This document shows, piece by piece, positions 35,168 through 42,219 of a stretch of 64,000 nucleotides of DNA. Below the pieces are notes generated by a model that had not been told where the DNA came from, searched no databases, and worked only from the letters and a program-made list of their open reading frames with translations. Source of the stretch: Martinezella rhizogenes (lineage in GTDB: Bacteria; Pseudomonadota; Alphaproteobacteria; Rhizobiales; Rhizobiaceae); assembly GCA_013322215.1 (NCBI GenBank), contig JAAMEZ010000036.1:124001-188000 (forward strand). Direction: 5' to 3'. Every line of letters starts with the position of its first letter. Position 1 is the first letter of the stretch. Made by a program: the position numbers and the translations under genes.

Positions 35168-35198
35168 TTTCAGCCCCTCTTGCTGTTTTGGAGTAGTC

Positions 35199-35247
35199 AA
35201 TCAAATTGATTTAATCTCGTGTTTTGAGACTCGTCAATCGCTGATTG
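35199..35247. promoter_or_regulatory. Two short palindromes upstream of binding-protein gene
   Basis: AATCAA-A-TTGATT at 35199-35211 is a perfect 13-bp palindrome, and CAATC-GCT-GATTG at 35235-35247 is a second, sharing the CAATC/GATTG halves. They lie about 30 and 70 nt upstream of the operon start. They are candidate operators for the ROK regulator at the other end of the locus. Confidence 0.45.
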
Positions 35248-35592
35248 GAAATCAACAGGCACTGATTTCGGCATTCAAAGGAATGTCCGGCGCGGCAGGC
35301 GAGCTGCTCGACGCCGCCGCCAATTGCACGGAGATCTTGAGGTTACGAACTGGTGGCAGCCCAAAGCGGGCCGCGGATCACGCGGATCCACGGCGTCGCA
35401 AAAGTCGAGAAAAAGGGATAGGCGCCACGATGCCGAAATAGGCGCACTGGCAGCATTGGCGTTTGTGATTTAGATGCTCGGGAGAGCAATCACCCCATTC
35501 ACCTCGCGGCAGATCGCGCCGGCATCAAGGGAAATCGGGATTGCGATGCGGCAACAGCGCCATCGCAATCCAAACTGTAAAACCGCGTTCGC
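35248..35592. other. Intergenic region, no supported gene
   Basis: About 345 bases between the chitooligosaccharide operon control region and the RidA gene. Open frames here lack domains or ribosome sites. Nothing further is seen. Confidence 0.4.
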
Positions 35593-35988
35593 TCAGTCGA
35601 GCGGCTTGTAGGCGATCACGTCCATCTCGACCTTCACGTCGACCATCATCGGCGATTGCACGGTCGAGCGTGCGGGCGGATGATCGATAAAATGCTTTTC
35701 GAAGACGGCGTTGAAGCTCGAGAAATCGCGCGCATCATCCAGCCAGACATTGACCTTCACCACATGCTCGAGCGTGCAATCGGCAAGGGCAAGCACATCC
35801 TTGATATTGGCAATGACCTGCTCGGTCTGCTTGACGATATTGCCGGTGACGATTTCGCCGTTGATGGTCGGAACCTGGCCCGAGACATAGACGAAATCAC
35901 CTGCCCTGACGGCCTTTGCGAAGGGGCGACGCTGGCCACCGGCCTGGTTGTCGGCGACATCAAAACGGATCAGCTTGCTCTTGCTCAT
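35593..35988 (-). CDS. RidA family protein
   Basis: A 131-aa YjgF/YER057c/UK114 protein, a family that hydrolyses reactive enamine/imine intermediates. VYVSGQVPTINGEIVTGNIVKQTEQVIANIKDVL and NAVFEKHFIDHPPARSTVQSPMMVDVKVEMDVIAY match the fold. The Arg in PPARSTV is at the catalytic carboxylate-binding position and E in VEMDVIAY is conserved. It should form a cytoplasmic trimer. It stands alone, downstream of the chitooligosaccharide operon control region. Confidence 0.92.
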   Translation of the reverse strand: MSKSKLIRFDVADNQAGGQRRPFAKAVRAGDFVYVSGQVPTINGEIVTGNIVKQTEQVIANIKDVLALADCTLEHVVKVNVWLDDARDFSSFNAVFEKHFIDHPPARSTVQSPMMVDVKVEMDVIAYKPLD

Positions 35989-36495
35989 GATATGTTCGGT
36001 CTCTCTCTATTGTCGAAGCCGCGGCAGCAATCGCTTGTCGTGAAGAGGCCCAAGCGCCCGACTCTGCTGGCACCTTCCTTAACCGCCACAGCACCAGCAC
36101 GCCAGATCGTTTCGCATCATTCAGCGATCGGCGGCAGACCATGCAGCCGCAACCTCAACCAATACTTCAACACCAGATATGTTAAAATAAATGCAATTTC
36201 AGTTAGTTATATACAAAATCTCACACACACCATCATCAATCACAGGTTATCATCCGCCGCATCAACTTCGACATGTTTGCGGCTCTCCCTCATGGTCTGG
36301 CGCCGTTCGGCGGGTGGAAGCTCGCGTCCCGCCACGCCACATCACCGTCAATGGCAGGCATGGAATCGGCCTCGGCAACTTCGAATAACATCTCCGCCCA
36401 TCTTGCCAACATCGTCTGTAAGGCTCCTGTCAGCTGAACTGGACATCTTCTCTCCCATCGACGCTCAATGCGTTAGGTTCGGAGTGGACGAGAAC
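35989..36495. other. Intergenic region upstream of GT25 gene
   Basis: About 500 bases without a supported gene. The section 36175-36245 is AT-rich and likely promoter-bearing. The frame of the next gene is open through this region, but its translation here is arginine/proline-rich and not protein-like. Confidence 0.4.
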
Positions 36496-37365
36496 ATGCA
36501 GGACGCAAAGCTTGATAAAGCTTCGCTGAAGATATTTCTGATCAACTTGGACCGAGCCGTCGCTCGCCTGGCCGCGATGCGCTCGAAGCTGGAACATAGC
36601 GGCCTCGGATTCGAGCGTGTGCCGGCGATCGATGGTAACTCGATCGATTTTCCGACCAAGCAATTCAGCGAGATCTCCTTTCGCTTCATGCACGGCCGCC
36701 GACGCAATCCAGGGGAAGTCGGCTGCTATTTGAGCCATGTTGAATGCGCCAGGCGTCTGCTTGCATCGGATTGCGAGTTTGCTCTCATATTGGAAGACGA
36801 CCTCGAATTCCCTCCCGATTTCAATGACATCGTCGAGGCAGCGATCAGACAGGCAGAGCAATGGGACATTCTGCGCCTGTCCACGGTTAGTGCGGGCAGG
36901 AAATTCGATTTCTCTCGACTAACCGAAAGCCGTCGTCTGGCGATCGCGTTGACACGGGAAAAAGGGTCGGGTGCCTATCTCATCAATCGGCGTGCAGCCC
37001 AGTGGTTCGTCAGGAAATTGCTCCCAATGCGGCTGCCGTTCGATCTGGCCTTCGACCTCGAATTCTTTCAGGGGCTGAGGTCGGCTTTCGTCACGCCCAT
37101 TCCCATCAACCAGCAGCTCGGATTGCCCTCACAGATTCAAGGCAGCCTGAATCGCCGCCACTATCACCGATCATCCGTGCACTATCTAACCGTGATGCCC
37201 TATCGGCTGTTTCTCGAAACCTGCCGCCTCTCCTTTCGGCTCTTGCGGTTATCGCGCCTCCTTGTGCACGCCCGTATCGCTGCAGCGATACGCAAGCACG
37301 GCGAGGCAGACGAGGGAATATTGTCCTTGCTCACAACGACGGAGCATCTTGGCGACCGGCGATAG
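36496..37365 (+). CDS. Glycosyltransferase family 25 (LPS-type)
   Basis: A 289-aa protein of the GT25 / LPS-biosynthesis family. LKIFLINLDRAVARLAAMRSKLEHSGLGFERVPAIDG is the typical N-terminus, and NPGEVGCYLSHVECARRLLASDCEFALILEDDLEFP contains the GxxGCxxSH and the EDD metal-binding motifs. The C-terminal ~90 residues are basic. ATG 36496 begins at the domain boundary; a GTG four codons upstream (36484) is possible. It is an orphan with no LPS genes in view, so donor and acceptor are unknown. Confidence 0.85.
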   Translation: MQDAKLDKASLKIFLINLDRAVARLAAMRSKLEHSGLGFERVPAIDGNSIDFPTKQFSEISFRFMHGRRRNPGEVGCYLSHVECARRLLASDCEFALILEDDLEFPPDFNDIVEAAIRQAEQWDILRLSTVSAGRKFDFSRLTESRRLAIALTREKGSGAYLINRRAAQWFVRKLLPMRLPFDLAFDLEFFQGLRSAFVTPIPINQQLGLPSQIQGSLNRRHYHRSSVHYLTVMPYRLFLETCRLSFRLLRLSRLLVHARIAAAIRKHGEADEGILSLLTTTEHLGDRR

Positions 37366-37524
37366 CCGGCGCTGTGCCCGCACGATCCACACGCGGGCAA
37401 TTGAACAAGAATGAAGGTGCCTACGTTCATTTATCGACATCATCGCATTGCCTTGTCGAGCCAGCGCCTGATAAGACAGGACACATTTCGTCGTATGATT
37501 GGTTGACGTTCAGGAGGAGTCGTC

Positions 37525-38319
37525 ATGGCAGAACTCGCGCAATCGCTTGCGTCCATTCGCATTCCCGATCTTGCCGGCAAAAGAGTATTGATAACGGGCG
37601 CTTCGACCGGCATCGGCGCTGCCGTGGCGCGCGCCTTTGCCGCACAGGGCATGAAGATCGGCCTGCATTTCAATGCGAGCCGCGAGCCGGCGGAAAAGCT
37701 GGCCGAGGAAATCAGGGCTCGCGGTGGAACAGTGCACCTCATCCAAGGCGACGTCTCGCAGGATGGCGAGACCGAACGTGTGATCAAGGACGCGGCCGAA
37801 GCCTTGGATGGCCTCGACGGCCTGGTCAACAATGCCGGCGGCATGCTGGGGCGGCTTCCCACCGCCGATATGACGGATGCGCATTATGAGCGGGTGATGA
37901 ACCTCAATGCCCGTTCGGTGCTTGCGGCCACCCGTGCTGCTCATCCTCATCTCAAAAAGCAGGGTGGCTTCATCATCAACACGACCTCGATTGCTGCGCG
38001 CAATGGCGGCGGCAACGGCGCGATCCTCTATGCGGCTTCCAAGGGCTTCGTCTCGACCATCACGCATGGCCACGCCAAGGAATTCGTCAACGACAAGATC
38101 CGCGTCAATGCCGTAGCACCAGGCGTCATCGCAACGCCATTCCACGAGCGCTATACCAATGACGAGCAGATGGAGCTGCAGCGCAAGACGATCCCCATGG
38201 GCTTTGTCGGCACCTCGGAAGATTGTGTCGGCGCCTACCTCTTCCTCGCCTCGCCGACGCTGTCCGGTTACATCACTGGACAGATCATCGAGGTCAATGG
38301 CGGTCAACTCATGCCTTGA
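37525..38319 (+). CDS. SDR-family oxidoreductase
   Basis: A 264-aa classical short-chain dehydrogenase of the FabG type. It has ITGASTGIGAAVARAFAAQG (cofactor), LVNNAGGML, serine in INTTSIAARNGGG, catalytic YAASKGF and a C-terminal GYITGQIIEVNGGQLM. The sequence HFNASREPAEK after strand 2 suggests NADP use. CAGGAGGAGT is a strong ribosome site 5 nt before the ATG. The substrate is unknown; LigD-polymerase follows after a ~90-nt gap. Confidence 0.88.
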   Translation: MAELAQSLASIRIPDLAGKRVLITGASTGIGAAVARAFAAQGMKIGLHFNASREPAEKLAEEIRARGGTVHLIQGDVSQDGETERVIKDAAEALDGLDGLVNNAGGMLGRLPTADMTDAHYERVMNLNARSVLAATRAAHPHLKKQGGFIINTTSIAARNGGGNGAILYAASKGFVSTITHGHAKEFVNDKIRVNAVAPGVIATPFHERYTNDEQMELQRKTIPMGFVGTSEDCVGAYLFLASPTLSGYITGQIIEVNGGQLMP

Positions 38320-38408
38320 GATGCGGCCATCGGTCGCTTTGTGCGCCGGGCAATGCTAGTCTTGCCCGGCGCGACGCCTTCGCGTCGCAGAAGATGGAGC
38401 GCATGCAG

Positions 38409-39296
38409 ATGGCAAAGACGCCCATTCCCGACGGCATCAGGACGTCAGTCGAATTGACCCATCCGGAGCGGATCTACTGGCCCGGCGACGAGGTCAGCAA
38501 GCAAGACCTTCTTGATTACTACGCTTCGGCCTGGCCGCGGATGGCCTCTTTCGTCATCAACCGCCCCCTCGCTCTCCTGCGCTGCCCGGATGGTATCGAT
38601 GGACCACGCTTCTTCCAGAAACATGCCTGGAAGGGTATCAATCCGCATATCGAGGAAATTGCCGACCCGGAAGATAAGGACGCCGCGAAGCTCCTGAAGA
38701 TTGGGGATTTCGATGGTCTGGCAGCCCTTGTCCAATCCGCAGCGCTGGAAATTCACCCCTGGGGTACGACGACGGATCATTGGGAAAAGCCCGACATGAT
38801 CATCATGGACCTCGACCCTGGCGAGGATGTCGTCTGGAACAAGGTCGTGACCGCGGCAAAGGAGATCAAGGAACGTTTCTCCACTCTCGGATTGACCTCA
38901 TTCGTCAAGACTTCCGGCGGCAAGGGATTGCATGTGGTCGCATCCGTCAAGCCGCAGGCGACCTGGCCACATGTCAAAGATGCGGCCGAGGCGATCGCCC
39001 ATGGCATGAGCGCCGATAGCCCGGAGGCATATTTGTCGGTTGCCAGCAAGGCGAAACGGGCCGGCCACATCTTCATCGATTACCTTCGCAACGGTCGCGG
39101 CAATACCGCCGTGGCGCCCTATTCGACACGCGCAAGAAAGGGCGCCGCTATTTCGATGCCGGTCAGTTGGGAGGAGTTGGACGGCAAGATCGGACCGTCT
39201 TCCTTTACCGTCAGGAATGCGGTATCGCGCCTCGGCCAATCGAGCGCCGATCCCTGGGCCGATTTTTTCAAGGCGGCATCACCGCTCAAGGTCTGA
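38409..39296 (+). CDS. Stand-alone LigD-type polymerase domain protein
   Basis: A ~295-aa archaeo-eukaryotic-primase-like polymerase, the PolDom module of bacterial end-joining ligase LigD. LTHPERIYWPGDEVSKQDLLDYYASAWPRM and RCPDGIDGPRFFQKHAWKGI are typical. MIIMDLDPGEDVVW has the catalytic DxD, KTSGGKGLHVVA is the nucleotide-binding loop, and IDYLRNGRGNTAVAPYSTRARKGAAISMPVSWEEL ends the domain. No ligase or nuclease domain follows, and no ku gene is in the window. Three in-frame ATGs (38394, 38403, 38409) exist; GGAG 9 nt before 38409 favours the last. It likely extends ends or fills gaps during double-strand-break repair. Confidence 0.9.
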   Translation: MAKTPIPDGIRTSVELTHPERIYWPGDEVSKQDLLDYYASAWPRMASFVINRPLALLRCPDGIDGPRFFQKHAWKGINPHIEEIADPEDKDAAKLLKIGDFDGLAALVQSAALEIHPWGTTTDHWEKPDMIIMDLDPGEDVVWNKVVTAAKEIKERFSTLGLTSFVKTSGGKGLHVVASVKPQATWPHVKDAAEAIAHGMSADSPEAYLSVASKAKRAGHIFIDYLRNGRGNTAVAPYSTRARKGAAISMPVSWEELDGKIGPSSFTVRNAVSRLGQSSADPWADFFKAASPLKV

Positions 39297-39298
39297 CG

Positions 39299-39865
39299 CT
39301 ACACCAGAAACGGGATCAGCGCCGGCGTGCTGGCCTTATAGTCGGCATAGGCCGAGCCGAAGGTCTCATTCATCCAGCTTTCCTCGATTTGCACGCGCCG
39401 CAGCACGGCATAGAGCACCGCGATGATCGCAAGGACGGCCGCGATGTCGCCGCGCGCAATTGCCGAGCCGATGATCGCCAGCATCAGTCCGGAATAGATC
39501 GGATGTCGCACAAGCGCATAGGGACCGGAGCGAATGAGCGCGTGATCCTCCTTGAGAGTGATCACCCCGCTCCAGTTCCGGCCGATGTGATAGCGAGCCC
39601 AGACAGCAAAAACGAGACCGATGAAGGTCAGAACTGCGCCAATCGTATAGGATGTGAAATCCTGTGGGATGAGGCGAAACCGCAAGGGACCCAGCCAGGA
39701 TGGATTGACGGCAAGAAGGAAAGCGCCGATCCAGATCGGCACGGTATTGCCGAGCCGCGACAGCGGGTCCTCCTGCCGCACGCTCCTCTTCATGCCGAAC
39801 GACGCGAAAAGCCAGATCAGCAACCAGACGATCCAGCATGCGGGAATGAATTGATAGATGAGCAT
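39299..39865 (-). CDS. Isoprenylcysteine methyltransferase-like membrane protein
   Basis: A 188-aa membrane protein with about five helices. The C-terminal half, GRNWSGVITLKEDHALIRSGPYALVRHPIYSGLMLAIIGSAIA then EESWMNETFGSAYADYKAST, carries the SAM-binding RHPxYxG and the E-x-F-G-x-x-Y-x-x-Y motif of ICMT/PEMT-like methyltransferases. The methyl acceptor in bacteria is usually unknown. It converges on the LigD-polymerase gene with 2 nt between stops, and lies 3 nt downstream of the GST gene, so it is co-transcribed with that. Confidence 0.85.
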   Translation of the reverse strand: MLIYQFIPACWIVWLLIWLFASFGMKRSVRQEDPLSRLGNTVPIWIGAFLLAVNPSWLGPLRFRLIPQDFTSYTIGAVLTFIGLVFAVWARYHIGRNWSGVITLKEDHALIRSGPYALVRHPIYSGLMLAIIGSAIARGDIAAVLAIIAVLYAVLRRVQIEESWMNETFGSAYADYKASTPALIPFLV

Positions 39866-39868
39866 CGC

Positions 39869-40606
39869 TCACGCCATATCTCTATCCAGTTCCGGATAGT
39901 GCCGGAAAATGCCGTTCTCATTGAAGGGAATGCGGCGATCAGACCGAAGATAGCGAGCAATGTTGGGCCGTTTCATGACAGCTTCATGCAGCTCAGTCAG
40001 ATGCGGATATCGGCGATCCAGATGTGCGGTCGCGCGAGGGAAGGCATAGCGCAGCCCCTCATAGACCTGAAAGAGCGAGAGATCGACATAGGTCAATTCA
40101 CCGCCAAAGATGTGGCTCGGTCCGTTCGCATTCTGCTGCAGCACCCGCTCGAAATAGCCCAGGAATTTCGGGATGCGGTTCTCGATGAATTCCGCGGCGC
40201 GCGCCTTGGCCTCCTGCCTCTGGTCCTCGTAATATTTCGATGTGGCAATGGGGTGGTGCGTGTCGTGTACCTCGGCAACAAGATCGGTGATGGTCAATTG
40301 CAGACCGTTGAGAACATGGCGCTGCCCTTCGTCCAGAGGCGCCAGACCGAGTTTCGGACCGAGATACATCAGGATATTCGCGACATGCGGGATAATCAGA
40401 TCCCCGTCCTTCAGAAACGGCGGGGCAAACGGGGGGTCGAACTCGGATTTGCCATCCATGATGGCGAACATGGCGGGCATCCCCTGCCCCTTGCTTGCCG
40501 GGCCGCGACAAACATCGACATAGTCTGCGCCAGCCTCCTCCAGTGCCAGCCGGACGAATTCGCCGCGCCCCTGGATGCCATCCCAATAATAGAGTTCATA
40601 GGCCAT
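39869..40606 (-). CDS. Glutathione S-transferase family protein
   Basis: A 245-aa GST-like protein. It begins MAYELYYWDGIQGRGEFVRLALEEAGADY, a thioredoxin-fold N-terminus with Tyr/Trp in the catalytic region, and PPFLKDGDLIIPHVANILMYLG as the glutathione-binding portion. The C-terminal helical domain includes FGGELTYVDLSLFQVYEGLRYAF. ATG 40606 with GGGAGGGAAAACC upstream is preferred over 40636. It shares an operon with the ICMT-like methyltransferase. Confidence 0.85.
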   Translation of the reverse strand: MAYELYYWDGIQGRGEFVRLALEEAGADYVDVCRGPASKGQGMPAMFAIMDGKSEFDPPFAPPFLKDGDLIIPHVANILMYLGPKLGLAPLDEGQRHVLNGLQLTITDLVAEVHDTHHPIATSKYYEDQRQEAKARAAEFIENRIPKFLGYFERVLQQNANGPSHIFGGELTYVDLSLFQVYEGLRYAFPRATAHLDRRYPHLTELHEAVMKRPNIARYLRSDRRIPFNENGIFRHYPELDRDMA

Positions 40607-40789
40607 TCGGTTTTCCCTCCCCGGAATTGAGAGCAATCATCGCCGCAAGTCTGCAATTTAGTGTCGACGTCGCGGAAGATAAGAGGCAATCCACGATTAC
40701 AAGCCGAAGCATATGCACCGGAAGCCATATGAGCTTCATCGCGCCGGCCCGATGGATCTCGGCGATCGCGTCCGGTTCTCACCAATAGC

Positions 40790-41104
40790 CTAGGAATGTG
40801 TATTGTGTTCGTGGCGCTTGCGCGTCGCGGCCGCCTTCTTTGCGGAGGCAGACCGCTCGGCCGCTGGCCGGCTTGCCGCAGCACGGCCGCCGATCCTGCC
40901 GCCTTTTTCGGACGATTCATGATTTTCGGAATGGCCGCGACCCGAGCCGGACTTCTTGCCGCCACCGCTTTCCTTGTTCACGGTCGCCCAGGCACGCCGC
41001 TCCGCCTCCTCATGGGAAACGCCACGGTCTTCATAACCTTCCTCGATATGCTCGGCCTTCCGCTTCTGCTTGTCTGTATAGGCGGATTTGTCTCCTCTGG
41101 GCAT
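40790..41104 (-). CDS. Small Lys/Ala-rich stress-type protein
   Basis: A 104-aa very hydrophilic protein. The first ~50 residues, MPRGDKSAYTDKQKRKAEHIEEGYEDRGVSHEEAERRAWATVNK, match a short conserved family sometimes labelled 'plasmid stabilization protein' without evidence. The rest is a disordered tail rich in Gly, Ser, Lys and Ala (KGGRIGGRAAASRPAAERSASAKKAAATRKRHEH), suggestive of nucleic-acid binding. The ATG at 41104 has an AAGGAG ribosome site, and a GGAAC-N17-GTT promoter lies just upstream. General-stress induction is inferred. Confidence 0.75.
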   Translation of the reverse strand: MPRGDKSAYTDKQKRKAEHIEEGYEDRGVSHEEAERRAWATVNKESGGGKKSGSGRGHSENHESSEKGGRIGGRAAASRPAAERSASAKKAAATRKRHEHNTHS

Positions 41105-41133
41105 GATCTTTCTCCTTACTGCGAAGAAAGACC

Positions 41134-41158
41134 AACCCGTCGTCAGGGAAAAGGTTCC
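41134..41158 (-). promoter_or_regulatory. Putative EcfG (general stress) promoter
   Basis: On the minus strand GGAAC (41158-41154) is followed after 17 nt by GTT (41136-41134), the spacing of alphaproteobacterial EcfG/RpoE4 promoters. The -10 ends 29 nt before the start codon of the Lys/Ala-rich protein gene. It overlaps the end of the upstream small membrane gene. Confidence 0.5.
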
Positions 41159-41337
41159 GAGATTTGGCCGGGCGTATTGCGATGGAGCGGCAGCATCCAG
41201 AAGCGCCGGCCATGCAGCGTCGTGGCGCGTTGCATGGCCGATGGCGGGAAAAAGACCCCGACTGAACGATCGATGATCAGAATGAGGATCAAAGCCGCCA
41301 GAAGATAGAGCGCGGCAAGTACGAGGAGAGATGTCAT
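41143..41337 (-). CDS. Single-span membrane microprotein
   Basis: A 64-aa protein starting MTSLLVLAALYLLAALILILIID, one strong membrane helix, followed by a ~40-residue basic tail containing RRFWMLPLHRN. The ATG overlaps the stop of the 34-aa frame upstream as ATGA, implying translational coupling. No family is recognised. The case rests on the helix and the coupling. Confidence 0.5.
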   Translation of the reverse strand: MTSLLVLAALYLLAALILILIIDRSVGVFFPPSAMQRATTLHGRRFWMLPLHRNTPGQISEPFP

Positions 41338-41438
41338 CGCACGGCCTCCACCAGACCACCGGTAAAACACAACAGGCCACATGCTGCGACGATCGCCGTA
41401 ACAGTCATTTCCAGATCATCGATATAGCTACGACACAT
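41334..41438 (-). CDS. 34-aa membrane microprotein
   Basis: A 34-residue frame with sequence MCRSYIDDLEMTVTAIVAAC continuing GLLCFTGGLVEAVR: a short acidic N-terminus and one hydrophobic helix with three cysteines in total. A GGGAG ribosome site lies 8 nt before ATG 41438. Its stop overlaps the next microprotein start by 4 nt. Small size limits confidence, but the ribosome site and coupling argue for a real gene pair. Confidence 0.45.
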   Translation of the reverse strand: MCRSYIDDLEMTVTAIVAACGLLCFTGGLVEAVR

Positions 41439-41615
41439 TGCTGAGCTCCCTTCGCAATCGGTAGCATCGATGTGTGACAACTATTTCGCGGAGGAGAGCC
41501 AAATCACCGAAATTATTGCGAATATTCCGCCAGCTGCCGTCTTGAAAAAGAGAGACGGCCCGATGTTGCCATCGAGCCGCTCTCATCTCTGCCACGCCCC
41601 TGAAACCGATGTATC

Positions 41616-41885
41616 CTACACCTTTGCGGCTGCAGTCTTCTTCGATACCTTCTTTGCTGGCTTGGCCAACTTTTCCTCGGCAATCGCCGCTGCGGCGACC
41701 GCCGTCCTGCGCTTCGCCTTGGGCTTGACGTCGATCGTGCCGCCGTTTGCTACGGTTTCCTCAAGCGCAATGCGCTCGATGTTCGCCCGCGCCCAGTGCT
41801 CGACGTCGCGTCCAGAAGGATGGCCTTCCTCTTCCCATATGGCGTATGCGCGTTTCTTGATCCATTCGTCCCGAGATTCCAACAT
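41616..41885 (-). CDS. DUF2934 protein with histone-H1-like tail
   Basis: An 89-aa protein. The N-terminal ~45 residues, MLESRDEWIKKRAYAIWEEEGHPSGRDVEHWARANIE, are a DUF2934 domain (I-x-x-RAYxxWExEGxPxGRDxxHW). The C-terminal ~35 residues are Lys/Ala/Pro-rich (PKAKRRTAVAAAAIAEEKLAKPAKK), like histone H1 tails. ATG 41885 starts at the domain; an upstream start at 41915 is possible. DUF2934 has no proven function. It lies near other small basic proteins. Confidence 0.8.
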   Translation of the reverse strand: MLESRDEWIKKRAYAIWEEEGHPSGRDVEHWARANIERIALEETVANGGTIDVKPKAKRRTAVAAAAIAEEKLAKPAKKVSKKTAAAKV

Positions 41886-42219
41886 CTGCTGTTCTCCGTT
41901 CGCATCATTGAACAAGGTTTTGATGAACGACGCCCGTTCTTGAAACGCGGGCTTTCACGCCTCCCCCGAGCAGCCAAGACGCTATGGCTAGCGTTCCTCG
42001 GTCTCGACTCTCGAACCGCAGTGGCGCTTCAAACAAGAAACAGAAGTTACCGTGGGGGACGGTAGCGAAGCAGCCGAAGCACCCCAAGTATGATGCTGGT
42101 CAGAACAGGGTTCAATTAAAATTATCTAATAAGATGAGGTTTCGCACCACTATCGATAACATCCTGACGATCGCCGGCCCACTCATTGCAGCTTTTGCGG
42201 GCAAGGATATACTTGCGTC
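41886..42219. other. Intergenic region before cardiolipin synthase
   Basis: About 330 bases without a supported gene. It includes a small inverted repeat, TACCGT-GGGGG-ACGGTA, at 42048-42064 and an AT-rich patch at 42110-42135 that could hold the promoter of the next gene. Confidence 0.4.

Noticed and set aside
35656..36495. Long N-terminal extension of the GT25 gene
   Set aside because: The extension runs antisense through the RidA gene and then through low-complexity sequence; the family N-terminus begins at 36496.
39167..40630. 487-aa plus-strand open frame opposite the ICMT-like and GST genes
   Set aside because: Antisense to two motif-supported genes and no domain of its own.
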